Origin: Pedobacter ginsengisoli
Lineage (GTDB): Bacteria > Bacteroidota > Bacteroidia > Sphingobacteriales > Sphingobacteriaceae
Direction: 5' to 3'
Assembly (NCBI RefSeq): GCF_030244015.1
Contig: NZ_JASSYX010000004.1
Span: 558,001-622,000 of the forward strand
Length of the DNA: 64,000 nucleotides
In this document: in pieces, positions 15,241-23,509 of the stretch
Layout: every line of letters begins with the position of its first letter
Position numbering within the stretch: position 1 is the first letter of the stretch
Made by a program: the position numbers and the translations under genes
The notes under the pieces: generated by a model
Database searches by the model: none
What the model was told of the DNA's origin: nothing
The model's input: the letters and a program-made list of their open reading frames with translations, nothing else

Positions 15241-16251
15241 ATGATTTCTACTGATATAGCCATCATTGGCGCAGGCCCCGTAGGTTTATTTGCAATTTTC
15301 GAAGCAGGTTTATTAAAAATGCGTTGCCACCTGATTGACTACTTACCACAAGTAGGCGGGCAGTTATCTGAAATATATCCTAAAAAACCAATATACGACA
15401 TCCCTGGCTATCCAACAGTTCTGGCACAGGAACTTATAGATAACCTGATGGAGCAAGGCAAACCTTTCCATCCGGGCTTTACCTTAGGTGAACGTATCGA
15501 AGGACTGGAGAAACGCGGCGAAGGTGATTTTGTATTGACGACCAACATGGGTACCATCATAGAATCCAAAGTAGTGGTGATCGCAGGCGGCTTAGGCTGC
15601 TTTGAGCCGCGCAAACCAGCAGTAGCAGGCCTTGAACAGTTTGAAAACGGAAGAGGTGTCAATTATATGATCCTTGATCCCGAACAATACCGCGGTCAAA
15701 GGATGGTAATCGCAGGCGGCGGTGACTCGGCACTTGACTGGACCATTTTCCTTGCAGACATCGTTGAAGAACTCACCCTTGTACACCGCAGCGAAAGCTT
15801 CCGTGGCGCACCTGACTCTGTGAATAAAGTGATGGCACTGGCAGAAAGCGGAAAGATCAACTTGATCTTAAACAGCAACCTGAATTCTGTCTCAGGACAT
15901 GGTAAACTAGAAAACGTAGAGATCGTCCACAACAAAACTTTAGAGCCGACCAACGTAGCCGCAGATCATTTGATCCCTCTGTTTGGCCTGAGCCCTAAAT
16001 TAGGTCCGATTGAACAATGGAACCTCAACATCAGCAAAAGTGCCATAGAAGTAAATACAGATGACTATTCTACCAATATCCCGGGAATTTATGCCATCGG
16101 TGACATCAACACCTATACCAACAAGCTGAAGCTGATCCTTTGTGGTTTCCATGAGGCAGCACTGATGAGCCACAGCGCTTATCAATACATGAACCCCGGA
16201 ATAAAATATACCATGAAATACACCACAGTTAACGGAGTATCCGAATTCTAA
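15241..16251 (+). CDS. ferredoxin-NADP+ reductase, thioredoxin-reductase-like type
   Basis: A 336-residue two-dinucleotide-fold flavoprotein (YumC/FNR2 type). The FAD site is IAIIGAGPVGLFA (residues 5-17), followed by PQVGGQLSEIYPKKPIYDIPG. The NADPH fold has VIAGGGDSALDWT (about 157-169), and GIYAIGDINTY marks the FAD C-terminal strand. The CxxC of true thioredoxin reductases is absent, which fits a ferredoxin reductase. The 2Fe-2S ferredoxin gene follows 2 nt later, its likely partner. A near-consensus -7 box, TAAATTCG, lies at 15216-15223. Confidence 0.92.
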   Translation: MISTDIAIIGAGPVGLFAIFEAGLLKMRCHLIDYLPQVGGQLSEIYPKKPIYDIPGYPTVLAQELIDNLMEQGKPFHPGFTLGERIEGLEKRGEGDFVLTTNMGTIIESKVVVIAGGLGCFEPRKPAVAGLEQFENGRGVNYMILDPEQYRGQRMVIAGGGDSALDWTIFLADIVEELTLVHRSESFRGAPDSVNKVMALAESGKINLILNSNLNSVSGHGKLENVEIVHNKTLEPTNVAADHLIPLFGLSPKLGPIEQWNLNISKSAIEVNTDDYSTNIPGIYAIGDINTYTNKLKLILCGFHEAALMSHSAYQYMNPGIKYTMKYTTVNGVSEF

Positions 16252-16253
16252 AC

Positions 16254-16583
16254 ATGGAAGAAAACAACATTACCATACACGTTCAAAACCCGGACGGCAG
16301 CCGTACTGAGCTAGAAGCACCAGTAGATATGGGCCTCAGCCTAATGGAATACCTGAAAGCATGTGAATATGACATCCTTGCCACCTGCGGTGGAATGGCA
16401 TTGTGCGCGACCTGTTGCGTCGACGTACTTGAAGGTGAAGAGAAGCTCAACGAAATGACGGATGACGAATATGCCATGCTCGATACCCTGCCCGACCTGC
16501 TGCCAAATTCAAGGTTAGCCTGTCAGCTACAGCTTAACCACGCAATGAACGGCCTGGTCATAAAACTGCACCACGCAGAATAA
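16254..16583 (+). CDS. 2Fe-2S ferredoxin, adrenodoxin type
   Basis: A 109-residue [2Fe-2S] ferredoxin. Cluster ligands are visible in CGGMALCATCC (Cx5Cx2C; the extra Cys after the third ligand is common in this subtype) near residue 46, and the fourth Cys is in RLACQLQL near residue 92. The N-terminal segment ITIHVQNPDGSRTELEAP forms the ubiquitin-like beta-grasp. Cytosolic electron carrier, almost certainly reduced by the reductase encoded 2 nt upstream. It ends 11 nt before the convergent S41 peptidase gene. Confidence 0.95.
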   Translation: MEENNITIHVQNPDGSRTELEAPVDMGLSLMEYLKACEYDILATCGGMALCATCCVDVLEGEEKLNEMTDDEYAMLDTLPDLLPNSRLACQLQLNHAMNGLVIKLHHAE

Positions 16584-16594
16584 ACCCGGAAAAA

Positions 16595-18298
16595 TTAGTT
16601 ATTATCTGCAGCTGCGGTCATGGTCTTTACCGGACTGCCTATGGTCTTGTATTCGCCTTCGCCTTTCAATATCGCAAGCATTTTTGTAGAATTGCCCAGC
16701 AATGATTTGGCCGCAGCCAACTCCTTATCGTACTGAAAAGCTTGTACTACCTTGCCGCGTTCATAATAATACCTGCTCACGATCTGTGTTTCCAGTATCT
16801 TTTTTATCTCCGCTTTATGAGTGATCAGGTCTGTTTTCTTTGCACCAAGCATCTTTTCCTTCAGATCATCCAGATCGGTCTTCACGACACTCAGTTTATT
16901 CTCCTTTTCGGCCTCCTCCCGCAAATCAGACAACAGCCTTTCCGTCCTTGAAGTATAAGAATAGTCTCTGCTTGCCATAGACGCCACAAACTGGCTGTAA
17001 TCTGCATCACTCAATTGAAAACCAGCTGCCGGCGTAATGGTCTTGTTCCGTTTCTTAAAATCATTCGCATAATCAAAAAACAGGTTTTTGCTCAATATAG
17101 ACGTCGTCACCGGACTAAACTTTATCAGGTCTACCACCACGTCCGGATAGATGCCATTCCCATCATATACACTTCTTCCCGTTTTGGTACTGAATTTAGT
17201 CATTAGCGAATCGGCAAATTTCAACGTCTTGCCGCTGGCATCCTTATGCGCATAATCCAATGCCTGGATGCACCTTCCCGAAGGCGTAAAATATTTAGCA
17301 ACAGTAACCTTTACCAGGCTATTGTAAGGCAAAGTAAAGGTCTGCTGGACCAGTCCCTTGCCATAACTGCGCTGCCCCACTATAATAGCTCTGTCGAGGT
17401 CCTGCAGCGCACCCGCAACGATCTCTGAAGCAGATGCTGAATTTGCACCCACCAGCACCACCAGGGGAGTCTGCGGAAACAAAGGATCATTCATAGTCTT
17501 ATAAGTAACGGTCTTCTGCGGATTCCTCCCTTTTTGAGTGACCACCATAACATCCTTGTTTACAAACAGATTCACGATCTTCACAGCCTCCTGCAATATA
17601 CCACCGCCATTATACCTCAGATCCAGGATCATTCCCTTTGGTTGTTCTTTGTTCAGCGCAACCGCCGCATCTTTTACCTCCTGCGCAGAATTCTCCAAAA
17701 ATTTGTCGAGCCTGATGTATCCGATATGGTCTTCTGTCATTCCCGAATAACTTACATTTGGCTGTTTAATTTCATCTCTAACCAATTTTTTGGTCATTAC
17801 GGCTCCGTCCCTGATGATCAGCAGATCCACCGGCGAACCCTTAGGGCCGCGAAGCAGCTGACTTACCTGGGCACGGTCCTTGCCTTTTACCTCATTATTG
17901 TCGATTTTAACCAATTGATCACCTGGCTTCAGGTCCTGCTTATCAGCCGGATAACCCTCCATCACCTCATTGACGAAGAGTTTACCTTCGATAAACAATG
18001 TAGTCGCACCGATACCGCCATATTGAGTGCTCACATATTTCAACTTATAGTCCTCTATTTCCGATTCCGGAATATACTCCGTATAAGGGTCCAGATTACC
18101 CAGCATCGCGTCAATACCATTGTGCATCAGATCTGAAGGGTTCGTTTCCTCTACATAGTTGATATTGATCTCCTTATAGAGCGCGGCAAAAATATCCAGG
18201 TTTTTGGAAACCAGGAACAAGTCTTCTTTGAAAGACCAGGTAAGCGAAGCGAAAGCAATAAGAATTAAGGCTGTGGCCAGTTTGTATTTTTTCATCAT
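16595..18298 (-). CDS. C-terminal processing peptidase (S41 family)
   Basis: A 567-residue CtpA/Tsp-type serine protease. An N-terminal signal/anchor helix (about 5-22) is followed by a helical segment, a PDZ domain (about 85-165, with QYGGIGATTLFIEGKLFVNE and GYPADKQDLKPGDQLVKIDN) and the S41 core. The catalytic Ser lies in NSASASEIVAGALQD and the catalytic Lys in GQRSYGKGLVQQT, 25 residues later. A C-terminal helical extension follows. It acts in the periplasm on unstructured C-termini; substrates are unknown. Monocistronic; TAAGTTTG (minus strand, 18326-18319) is a -7 box. Confidence 0.95.
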   Translation of the reverse strand: MMKKYKLATALILIAFASLTWSFKEDLFLVSKNLDIFAALYKEININYVEETNPSDLMHNGIDAMLGNLDPYTEYIPESEIEDYKLKYVSTQYGGIGATTLFIEGKLFVNEVMEGYPADKQDLKPGDQLVKIDNNEVKGKDRAQVSQLLRGPKGSPVDLLIIRDGAVMTKKLVRDEIKQPNVSYSGMTEDHIGYIRLDKFLENSAQEVKDAAVALNKEQPKGMILDLRYNGGGILQEAVKIVNLFVNKDVMVVTQKGRNPQKTVTYKTMNDPLFPQTPLVVLVGANSASASEIVAGALQDLDRAIIVGQRSYGKGLVQQTFTLPYNSLVKVTVAKYFTPSGRCIQALDYAHKDASGKTLKFADSLMTKFSTKTGRSVYDGNGIYPDVVVDLIKFSPVTTSILSKNLFFDYANDFKKRNKTITPAAGFQLSDADYSQFVASMASRDYSYTSRTERLLSDLREEAEKENKLSVVKTDLDDLKEKMLGAKKTDLITHKAEIKKILETQIVSRYYYERGKVVQAFQYDKELAAAKSLLGNSTKMLAILKGEGEYKTIGSPVKTMTAAADNN

Positions 18299-18394
18299 GC
18301 ACTAATCTGTTGATAACCCAAACTTAGATGTCTGAATGCAATTTAACACTTAATGCCTTTAAAACCAATTTAGTCGGCTACAAAAAAGAGAAAA

Positions 18395-18610
18395 TTACAA
18401 CCTGTTGCCCTCAGGATCCGCAAGTGCTTTTTTTATGGTAAACTCAACGTATTCGCGGTCCCTTTTTACCAAATCCATGAGCTGTGTTACCAATGAATCT
18501 TCCTGGCCGGGCGTAAAGTTGATCTCTGCCTGTGCAAGGTCACGGTATTTTCTAAGAAACTTGATTTTAACCTTTGTCCAGGTTTCAGGAGTAAGTGTAA
18601 AACTTGCCAT
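18395..18610 (-). CDS. small CsbD-like stress protein (tentative)
   Basis: A 71-residue charged, helical protein with no signal peptide. The layout W-x-K-x-K-I-K-F-L-R-K-Y near the start, a Gly-Gln-Glu-Asp turn and a C-terminal helix (MDLVKRDREYVEFTIKKAL) resembles the small CsbD stress-protein family, but similarity is weak. Function unknown. It has its own -7 box TACATTTG (minus strand, 18635-18628), suggesting an independent, perhaps stress-responsive transcript. Confidence 0.65.
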   Translation of the reverse strand: MASFTLTPETWTKVKIKFLRKYRDLAQAEINFTPGQEDSLVTQLMDLVKRDREYVEFTIKKALADPEGNRL

Positions 18611-18661
18611 GATAATTTACTTTGGGGCAAATGTAGAAATTTAGCAGTAAGGAGGCGCAAT

Positions 18662-21061
18662 TTATTTGATTATTGTAAGGCTTCCGGTCAAATTCGGGCA
18701 ATCCCCTTTTAAATCGATTATATAGTAATAGACACCTGCGGGCAAGTGCTTGCCCTTCATAGTTCCGTCAAACTCCTGGGTGTAGCCTCTGGAGTAAAAA
18801 ACACGCTCACCATACCGGTTAAACACCGAAAAATCAGCGCCGGCATAGCTTTCCGCCCCCTGGATCTTCCAAGTATCATTTATCCCGTCTCCGTTCGGAG
18901 AGATCGAATTGGGAACAACCAAAGCCTTCTTGCCAATATCCGTAAAATCGATCAATGGCGAGGTCTGTACGCAACTATATTGATCCGTGACCTTAAAAAA
19001 GTATTTTCCAGGGGCCACGCCTTTCAATTCCAGTCCATTTCCGACAATACCTCCCTGTTCATTCATCCATGCATAGTTGTAAGGCCCTGTGCTACCCTTG
19101 ACCTGTATCCCCGCTCCACTAACCAACCTGCCATCACAGGTAGAGTTCTTTATTAGTCCTGAGAGGTCTATCGACGGGACAGCCGCTTCGGGCACAACAA
19201 ATTCTCCGACCAGATTACTGCAGTCCTCATGGCCAGAGACACTCAGGAAATATTTGCCTGCAGGCATACCAGTTAGTGCAGGACGATTATCAACCACAGT
19301 CCCCTTCTCATCCTTCCATTCAAAAAATTCAGGTTCTTCTGATTCATAACCCATTATGGTTATTGATCCGTTATCAGTATCGCAATTGGCCGGCACAATA
19401 ACAAAATTTTTCGCTTTATAAACGATATCCTTGTTTGGAATTGTATATATAGGAGACCTGACAATACAACTCCCTGGCTGTCCTCCTTCCAGATAATAAT
19501 TTCCAGCTTCAACATCCACCAGATCCTGGTCATCTCGCACTGGTTGCCCGGCCTCTGTGTACCATTTGTAGAAACTGGCATTACTGATGCTGATGCCTTT
19601 AATACTACCCTTACTGCTACCACAAAAAGTCGTTGTTATTGTCTTGCCCTGATCAAAAAGCAATGGTTTCGAAAAAGACGAAGTCGCTCCATCTGCATTA
19701 GTCCCCGTAGAAGTAATCCCGCCCGTAAGCGTACCATTATAAACCCAGCTGCCATTAGCACTTGTAGGGATAGTCGCAATCCATGTTTTACCCTGACAAT
19801 CCGGGCATTCGTCATCATAAAAAAGCTCGATAAAAGAATTGGGTAAATATACTCCGCTTGCGCTTGTTGAAGTAATTGAAGAAATGGTGGATGGTGTGAC
19901 GGACTTACCCTGAGGCAGGTTAGTAAATTTTATAGAACTTTCCGTATTACAATAGATACTATTCCTTAAAATGGAAATCGGATAAGATATCTCTATAACA
20001 ATGGCCGTTTTATTGTAAGCAATTACGTTTTGGGCATTGGTATTTAAGCCACCAATAATCCCATCGAGGGAAAAGTTAATATGAATTCCAATATTATTGC
20101 CAAAACTTTCAGTACCGTTCAGGCCGGCACCAATTCTGTTTCCTGCAATTAAAAACCCTCCATTTACATAATCCAGCAACAGAGCTTTGTTCTGGCTAAC
20201 TATGATGTTATCAGAAACCACAGGAATGGATGTAGCACCGTTGATGTAAACGCCGGTTGCGGCAAGGGTTGAAATGTTTTTGATTAATGTCTTATCAAGT
20301 CCTATTACGTTATTCGCTACCTTCACTGCCTCTTCCGCTCCCCCAAGTGCTATTCCGCTCTTAGTATTTGCAGTTATCAAATTCCCTTCAGCCCGTGTGT
20401 CCCCACCTATAATGCCATTCTTTATAAAACTGATATCTATACCTGTTTCATTAGGAATAGGGCTTATTCCATCTTCAGCCAAGCCAAAAATATTAGAAGA
20501 AATCTTAATCCGCTCTACATACCGCCTTGGAACGACAAAAGGAGACAAAATACCGGCATAATTTCCCGTAAAACAATTTTGCTTACCAGGGGTCCCGATA
20601 ATAATATTGGCGCAGTTATACAAAAATATTCCTGCTTTCTTGTCGTCTATGGAACCTAAGGGATCTGATTTAAAATTACTAAATGAAATGCCATAAATTT
20701 CAATATGATTGGCATTATCCAATCGGAGGCCATTAAAATAACCTGGAACCACCCTGATTAAACCAATTTTTACACTTGAATTTCCCAAAACAGCAAAAGG
20801 TTGTGTTGTTCCGTCTACTACAACATTTGATGTCAGAATGGGTAGTTCCTCAGATAACTGAATCGTCACATCTAATACTGCATTGCCGGGCAAATCAAAG
20901 TGAATGTAATCTGTAGTCGCTGTCCCATTAGTATTTGCAAGCACAATTGCCTCCCGCAATGAGCCCGGCCCGGCATTACCGTTTGACGTTACAGTAAAAA
21001 TGGCAGCATCCACTTCATGAACCCCAAAGGTTAGCCAGAAAAGCAGTAATAGGTTTCTCAT
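18662..21061 (-). CDS. secreted beta-helix protein with T9SS type B sorting domain
   Basis: A 799-residue secreted protein. A signal peptide (1-19) is followed by a parallel beta-helix (about 20-390) starting with the SNGNAGPGSLREAI motif and many short N/G/I-rich turns. The middle (about 400-700) has Ig-like, cysteine-containing repeats. The C-terminal ~85 residues (VPNSISPNGDGINDTWKI, FNRYGERVFYSRGY, LPAGVYYYIIDL) are the gliding-motility-associated (CHU_C) domain that directs export through the type IX system. Likely a surface adhesin-like protein; no catalytic site seen. Single gene, with a terminator between it and the DUF4397 gene. Confidence 0.9.
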   Translation of the reverse strand: MRNLLLLFWLTFGVHEVDAAIFTVTSNGNAGPGSLREAIVLANTNGTATTDYIHFDLPGNAVLDVTIQLSEELPILTSNVVVDGTTQPFAVLGNSSVKIGLIRVVPGYFNGLRLDNANHIEIYGISFSNFKSDPLGSIDDKKAGIFLYNCANIIIGTPGKQNCFTGNYAGILSPFVVPRRYVERIKISSNIFGLAEDGISPIPNETGIDISFIKNGIIGGDTRAEGNLITANTKSGIALGGAEEAVKVANNVIGLDKTLIKNISTLAATGVYINGATSIPVVSDNIIVSQNKALLLDYVNGGFLIAGNRIGAGLNGTESFGNNIGIHINFSLDGIIGGLNTNAQNVIAYNKTAIVIEISYPISILRNSIYCNTESSIKFTNLPQGKSVTPSTISSITSTSASGVYLPNSFIELFYDDECPDCQGKTWIATIPTSANGSWVYNGTLTGGITSTGTNADGATSSFSKPLLFDQGKTITTTFCGSSKGSIKGISISNASFYKWYTEAGQPVRDDQDLVDVEAGNYYLEGGQPGSCIVRSPIYTIPNKDIVYKAKNFVIVPANCDTDNGSITIMGYESEEPEFFEWKDEKGTVVDNRPALTGMPAGKYFLSVSGHEDCSNLVGEFVVPEAAVPSIDLSGLIKNSTCDGRLVSGAGIQVKGSTGPYNYAWMNEQGGIVGNGLELKGVAPGKYFFKVTDQYSCVQTSPLIDFTDIGKKALVVPNSISPNGDGINDTWKIQGAESYAGADFSVFNRYGERVFYSRGYTQEFDGTMKGKHLPAGVYYYIIDLKGDCPNLTGSLTIIK

Positions 21062-21083
21062 TGTAGTACAAACATCTTACATA

Positions 21084-21117
21084 AAAAAACCAAGTCAAAG
21101 CCTGACTTGGTTTTTTT
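21084..21117 (-). terminator. terminator of the SusC1-SusD1-DUF4397 operon
   Basis: CCAAGTCA (21090-21097) pairs with TGACTTGG (21103-21110), flanked by A6 and T7, so it can work on both strands. It separates this operon from the downstream T9SS cargo gene. Confidence 0.85.
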
Positions 21118-21135
21118 CATTTATATTTCACTTTT

Positions 21136-21930
21136 CTAATAGAAGGTCGTATAAGAACCAATTGAAAGCGGGTAAGTTGTGTTTCCTAGAACGCCACGCA
21201 GATATATGGTATACGCCCTGCCTTTAGTCACAGTCCCTGTAAAACCTGCGGCCACCAGCGTCGATCCGGTAGCAGCATCATTTACATAAAGTTTCACACT
21301 AACTGCAACACCTGGCCCAATATTAGGAATCTCCGTCCAACCAGAAGCCTGACTGTAGCCAACATCTGATATGATTTTAGTGCCCGTCGCTGCATCTTTA
21401 ACAAGATCCAGATTTGGACTGCCGTTATACAGGTTTACCAATCTCAGAAACACTTTTGAAGTGTCCAGGGCAGGCTTGGTATCTTCAAGCATAAATAAAG
21501 ACGGGATTTTCTTATCAGGCAAAGTATACACACCTGTGGTAAATATGGTATAATATTTACCAGCTTCTGGAGCGATCTGCTGATCAAGGACACCCAGATT
21601 GGGATCAGCCGCCGCAGAAGGAATGATCTTTCCAGTCAGCGCATGCGTGCCTGGAGAAGTCACTGCATATCCCAGATCAGGATATAAACCATTATAACCA
21701 AAACCTGCGTTTTCAACTCCGGTTGAAGACAGACCAGAGCTAAACTTGGTTCCGTCGAGATAATAGTTCACAACGGGACTACCCGGTGTTAAATTTAAGA
21801 TTTTCAGGTATGAATATTTGGGATCACCAAGTTCAATCTTTTCATATTCAGTTGTCTCTACCAACGTACCTTTTTCACAGGCCGTCAATAAACTTGCACA
21901 AGCCGCTATGATATATAATATTCTTTTCAT
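21136..21930 (-). CDS. DUF4397 domain lipoprotein
   Basis: A 264-residue lipoprotein: signal peptide with lipobox-like LLTAC, Cys at residue 18. Two DUF4397-type beta-sandwich repeats follow, each with a pattern like KILNLTPGSPVVNYYLDGTKF and VRLVNLYNGSPNLDLVKDAA, and a C-terminal GRAYTIYLRGV. Function unknown; probably at the outer membrane or cell surface. It ends the operon SusC1-SusD1-DUF4397 (20 nt after SusD1) and may bind the same ligand or cover the SusCD complex. Confidence 0.85.
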   Translation of the reverse strand: MKRILYIIAACASLLTACEKGTLVETTEYEKIELGDPKYSYLKILNLTPGSPVVNYYLDGTKFSSGLSSTGVENAGFGYNGLYPDLGYAVTSPGTHALTGKIIPSAAADPNLGVLDQQIAPEAGKYYTIFTTGVYTLPDKKIPSLFMLEDTKPALDTSKVFLRLVNLYNGSPNLDLVKDAATGTKIISDVGYSQASGWTEIPNIGPGVAVSVKLYVNDAATGSTLVAAGFTGTVTKGRAYTIYLRGVLGNTTYPLSIGSYTTFY

Positions 21931-21950
21931 TTTCTTTTAATTAAGTATGA

Positions 21951-23501
21951 TTAAGGCTCAGTAAACCACATTTTAACAGTATGATAATCAATCTTATCTG
22001 CTCCAATTTTCTTCAGTGCCTCAGTGTTCCACAAGTACTCGGAATTGTATCTCGGGCGATAACGCTGAGCAGGCTTGCCTCCATTATCGGAGAAAAAAGA
22101 TGGCGGGAAAAAATAAGCATTCAAATAAGGATTGTTCCCCTTAGCGTCGCCAACATTGTAATTGTATTTACGTAGATCGCACCAGGTTTCTACAAAACCA
22201 TAACCATACAGAGCCAAATATTTTTGAAGCATAATATCTCTCAGTGTCAATGTTTCCGGCGTTTGTCTAACAGAAGCACTCGTCATATAAGCAGTCTTAT
22301 CTGCTGTGGTAATTACAGTGCCCAATGCACTTACAAAATCAATACTTGCAGAGATACCATTTTGGTAAGCTGTAAAAGCTAAAGTAGGATTACCTGACCT
22401 GAAGGCCGCTTCTGCTTTAATAAATTGCATTTCAGCATAAGTCATGATTGGGAAACCTGCATCGTCTTTAAACAAATATTTACCTTGACCTGGTCCAGGA
22501 TTTGCACCACCCAATATCCCCCAAACATTGGGAATTTGATTTTTTGCTGCCACAGTACCAGGATCACCGCTACCAGGGTTAGTTCCTCTAAATACACCAT
22601 CTGCAGAAACAGTAATCATATTATTTCGTCGCGGATCGATTACTGTACCCGGAGTGCCGGTAAAATATGTACCATCAAGCAATCCAACAATTAACCTGGT
22701 TTGACGATAAGCGGCCAAATTTGATCTTAGTGGCCCAAAAAAGTTTCCGTTTACGGCTGTGGTACCAGCATTAGGAACGATAAAATTATCGGCATTACTT
22801 GCCAGAGACTTATCTACATATTCTATTACTTTTGCGGGGTCATAGGTTGATTTATTAATCAGATTATTAGCATTCCTGGCTAAAAGGCCATAATTAAATT
22901 TAATCCATTTTGCAGCATCACCGTTATAGGCCAAATCGAAACCCACCATCTTTGCTGGAGTACCAGAACCATCCGTTCTACCGAAATTCTTGATAGACTC
23001 GTTTGTCAGCCTTACGACTTCTTCATAAACATCTGATTGCGAATCGTAGTCAAAAGTAAAACGATTTGGCTCGTAAGCCTGCTTTAAAATAATATCGCCA
23101 TGATAGTCAGTTGTAATTTGCCAACCCCAGGCTTTTAATGCCTGAGCCATACCAACATAATTCCACTCTTGTTTTGATTCACTATCGCTAATGATCAAGT
23201 TCAGATTTGCTCCCAATCCATAATAATTGGTTCTCCAAATCTCTCCCATTGCATCGCTGCCTACCAGCCAGCCATGTGTTTCACCAACATTTACGTTTCC
23301 ACCAAAATACTGGACTAATCCACCCAGGTATCTGGAATCAAATTGAACACCGCGCTCCATTTGAGCAAACAAAGGTGGTGTTAAAGTTTTGCTTTGTGGA
23401 TCTTGTGGGGTTGCCGGGTCTGTATTTACATCGAAATACTTCTTACATCCAGAAAATGTAATTGCGAATGCAATTAAAACTATATATATCTTTTTCATCA
23501 T
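21951..23501 (-). CDS. SusD/RagB-like outer membrane lipoprotein (SusD-like_2 type)
   Basis: About 516 residues; surface glycan- or nutrient-binding lipoprotein partnering SusC1. Signal peptide and lipobox SGC put the lipidated Cys near residue 19, and KKYFDVNTDPATP follows, typical of the SusD-like_2 subfamily. An all-helical TPR-like fold is expected. The ATG at 23499-23501 (MMKKIYIV) is preferred; the frame extends two codons to a TTG. It begins 8 nt after SusC1. The substrate cannot be read from sequence; some members of this subfamily import peptides rather than glycans. Confidence 0.92.
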   Translation of the reverse strand: MMKKIYIVLIAFAITFSGCKKYFDVNTDPATPQDPQSKTLTPPLFAQMERGVQFDSRYLGGLVQYFGGNVNVGETHGWLVGSDAMGEIWRTNYYGLGANLNLIISDSESKQEWNYVGMAQALKAWGWQITTDYHGDIILKQAYEPNRFTFDYDSQSDVYEEVVRLTNESIKNFGRTDGSGTPAKMVGFDLAYNGDAAKWIKFNYGLLARNANNLINKSTYDPAKVIEYVDKSLASNADNFIVPNAGTTAVNGNFFGPLRSNLAAYRQTRLIVGLLDGTYFTGTPGTVIDPRRNNMITVSADGVFRGTNPGSGDPGTVAAKNQIPNVWGILGGANPGPGQGKYLFKDDAGFPIMTYAEMQFIKAEAAFRSGNPTLAFTAYQNGISASIDFVSALGTVITTADKTAYMTSASVRQTPETLTLRDIMLQKYLALYGYGFVETWCDLRKYNYNVGDAKGNNPYLNAYFFPPSFFSDNGGKPAQRYRPRYNSEYLWNTEALKKIGADKIDYHTVKMWFTEP

Positions 23502-23509
23502 TTTCAAAA

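Noticed and set aside
17534..18136. A 200-codon open frame opposite the S41 peptidase
   Set aside because: Antisense shadow of a gene with complete PDZ and catalytic motifs.
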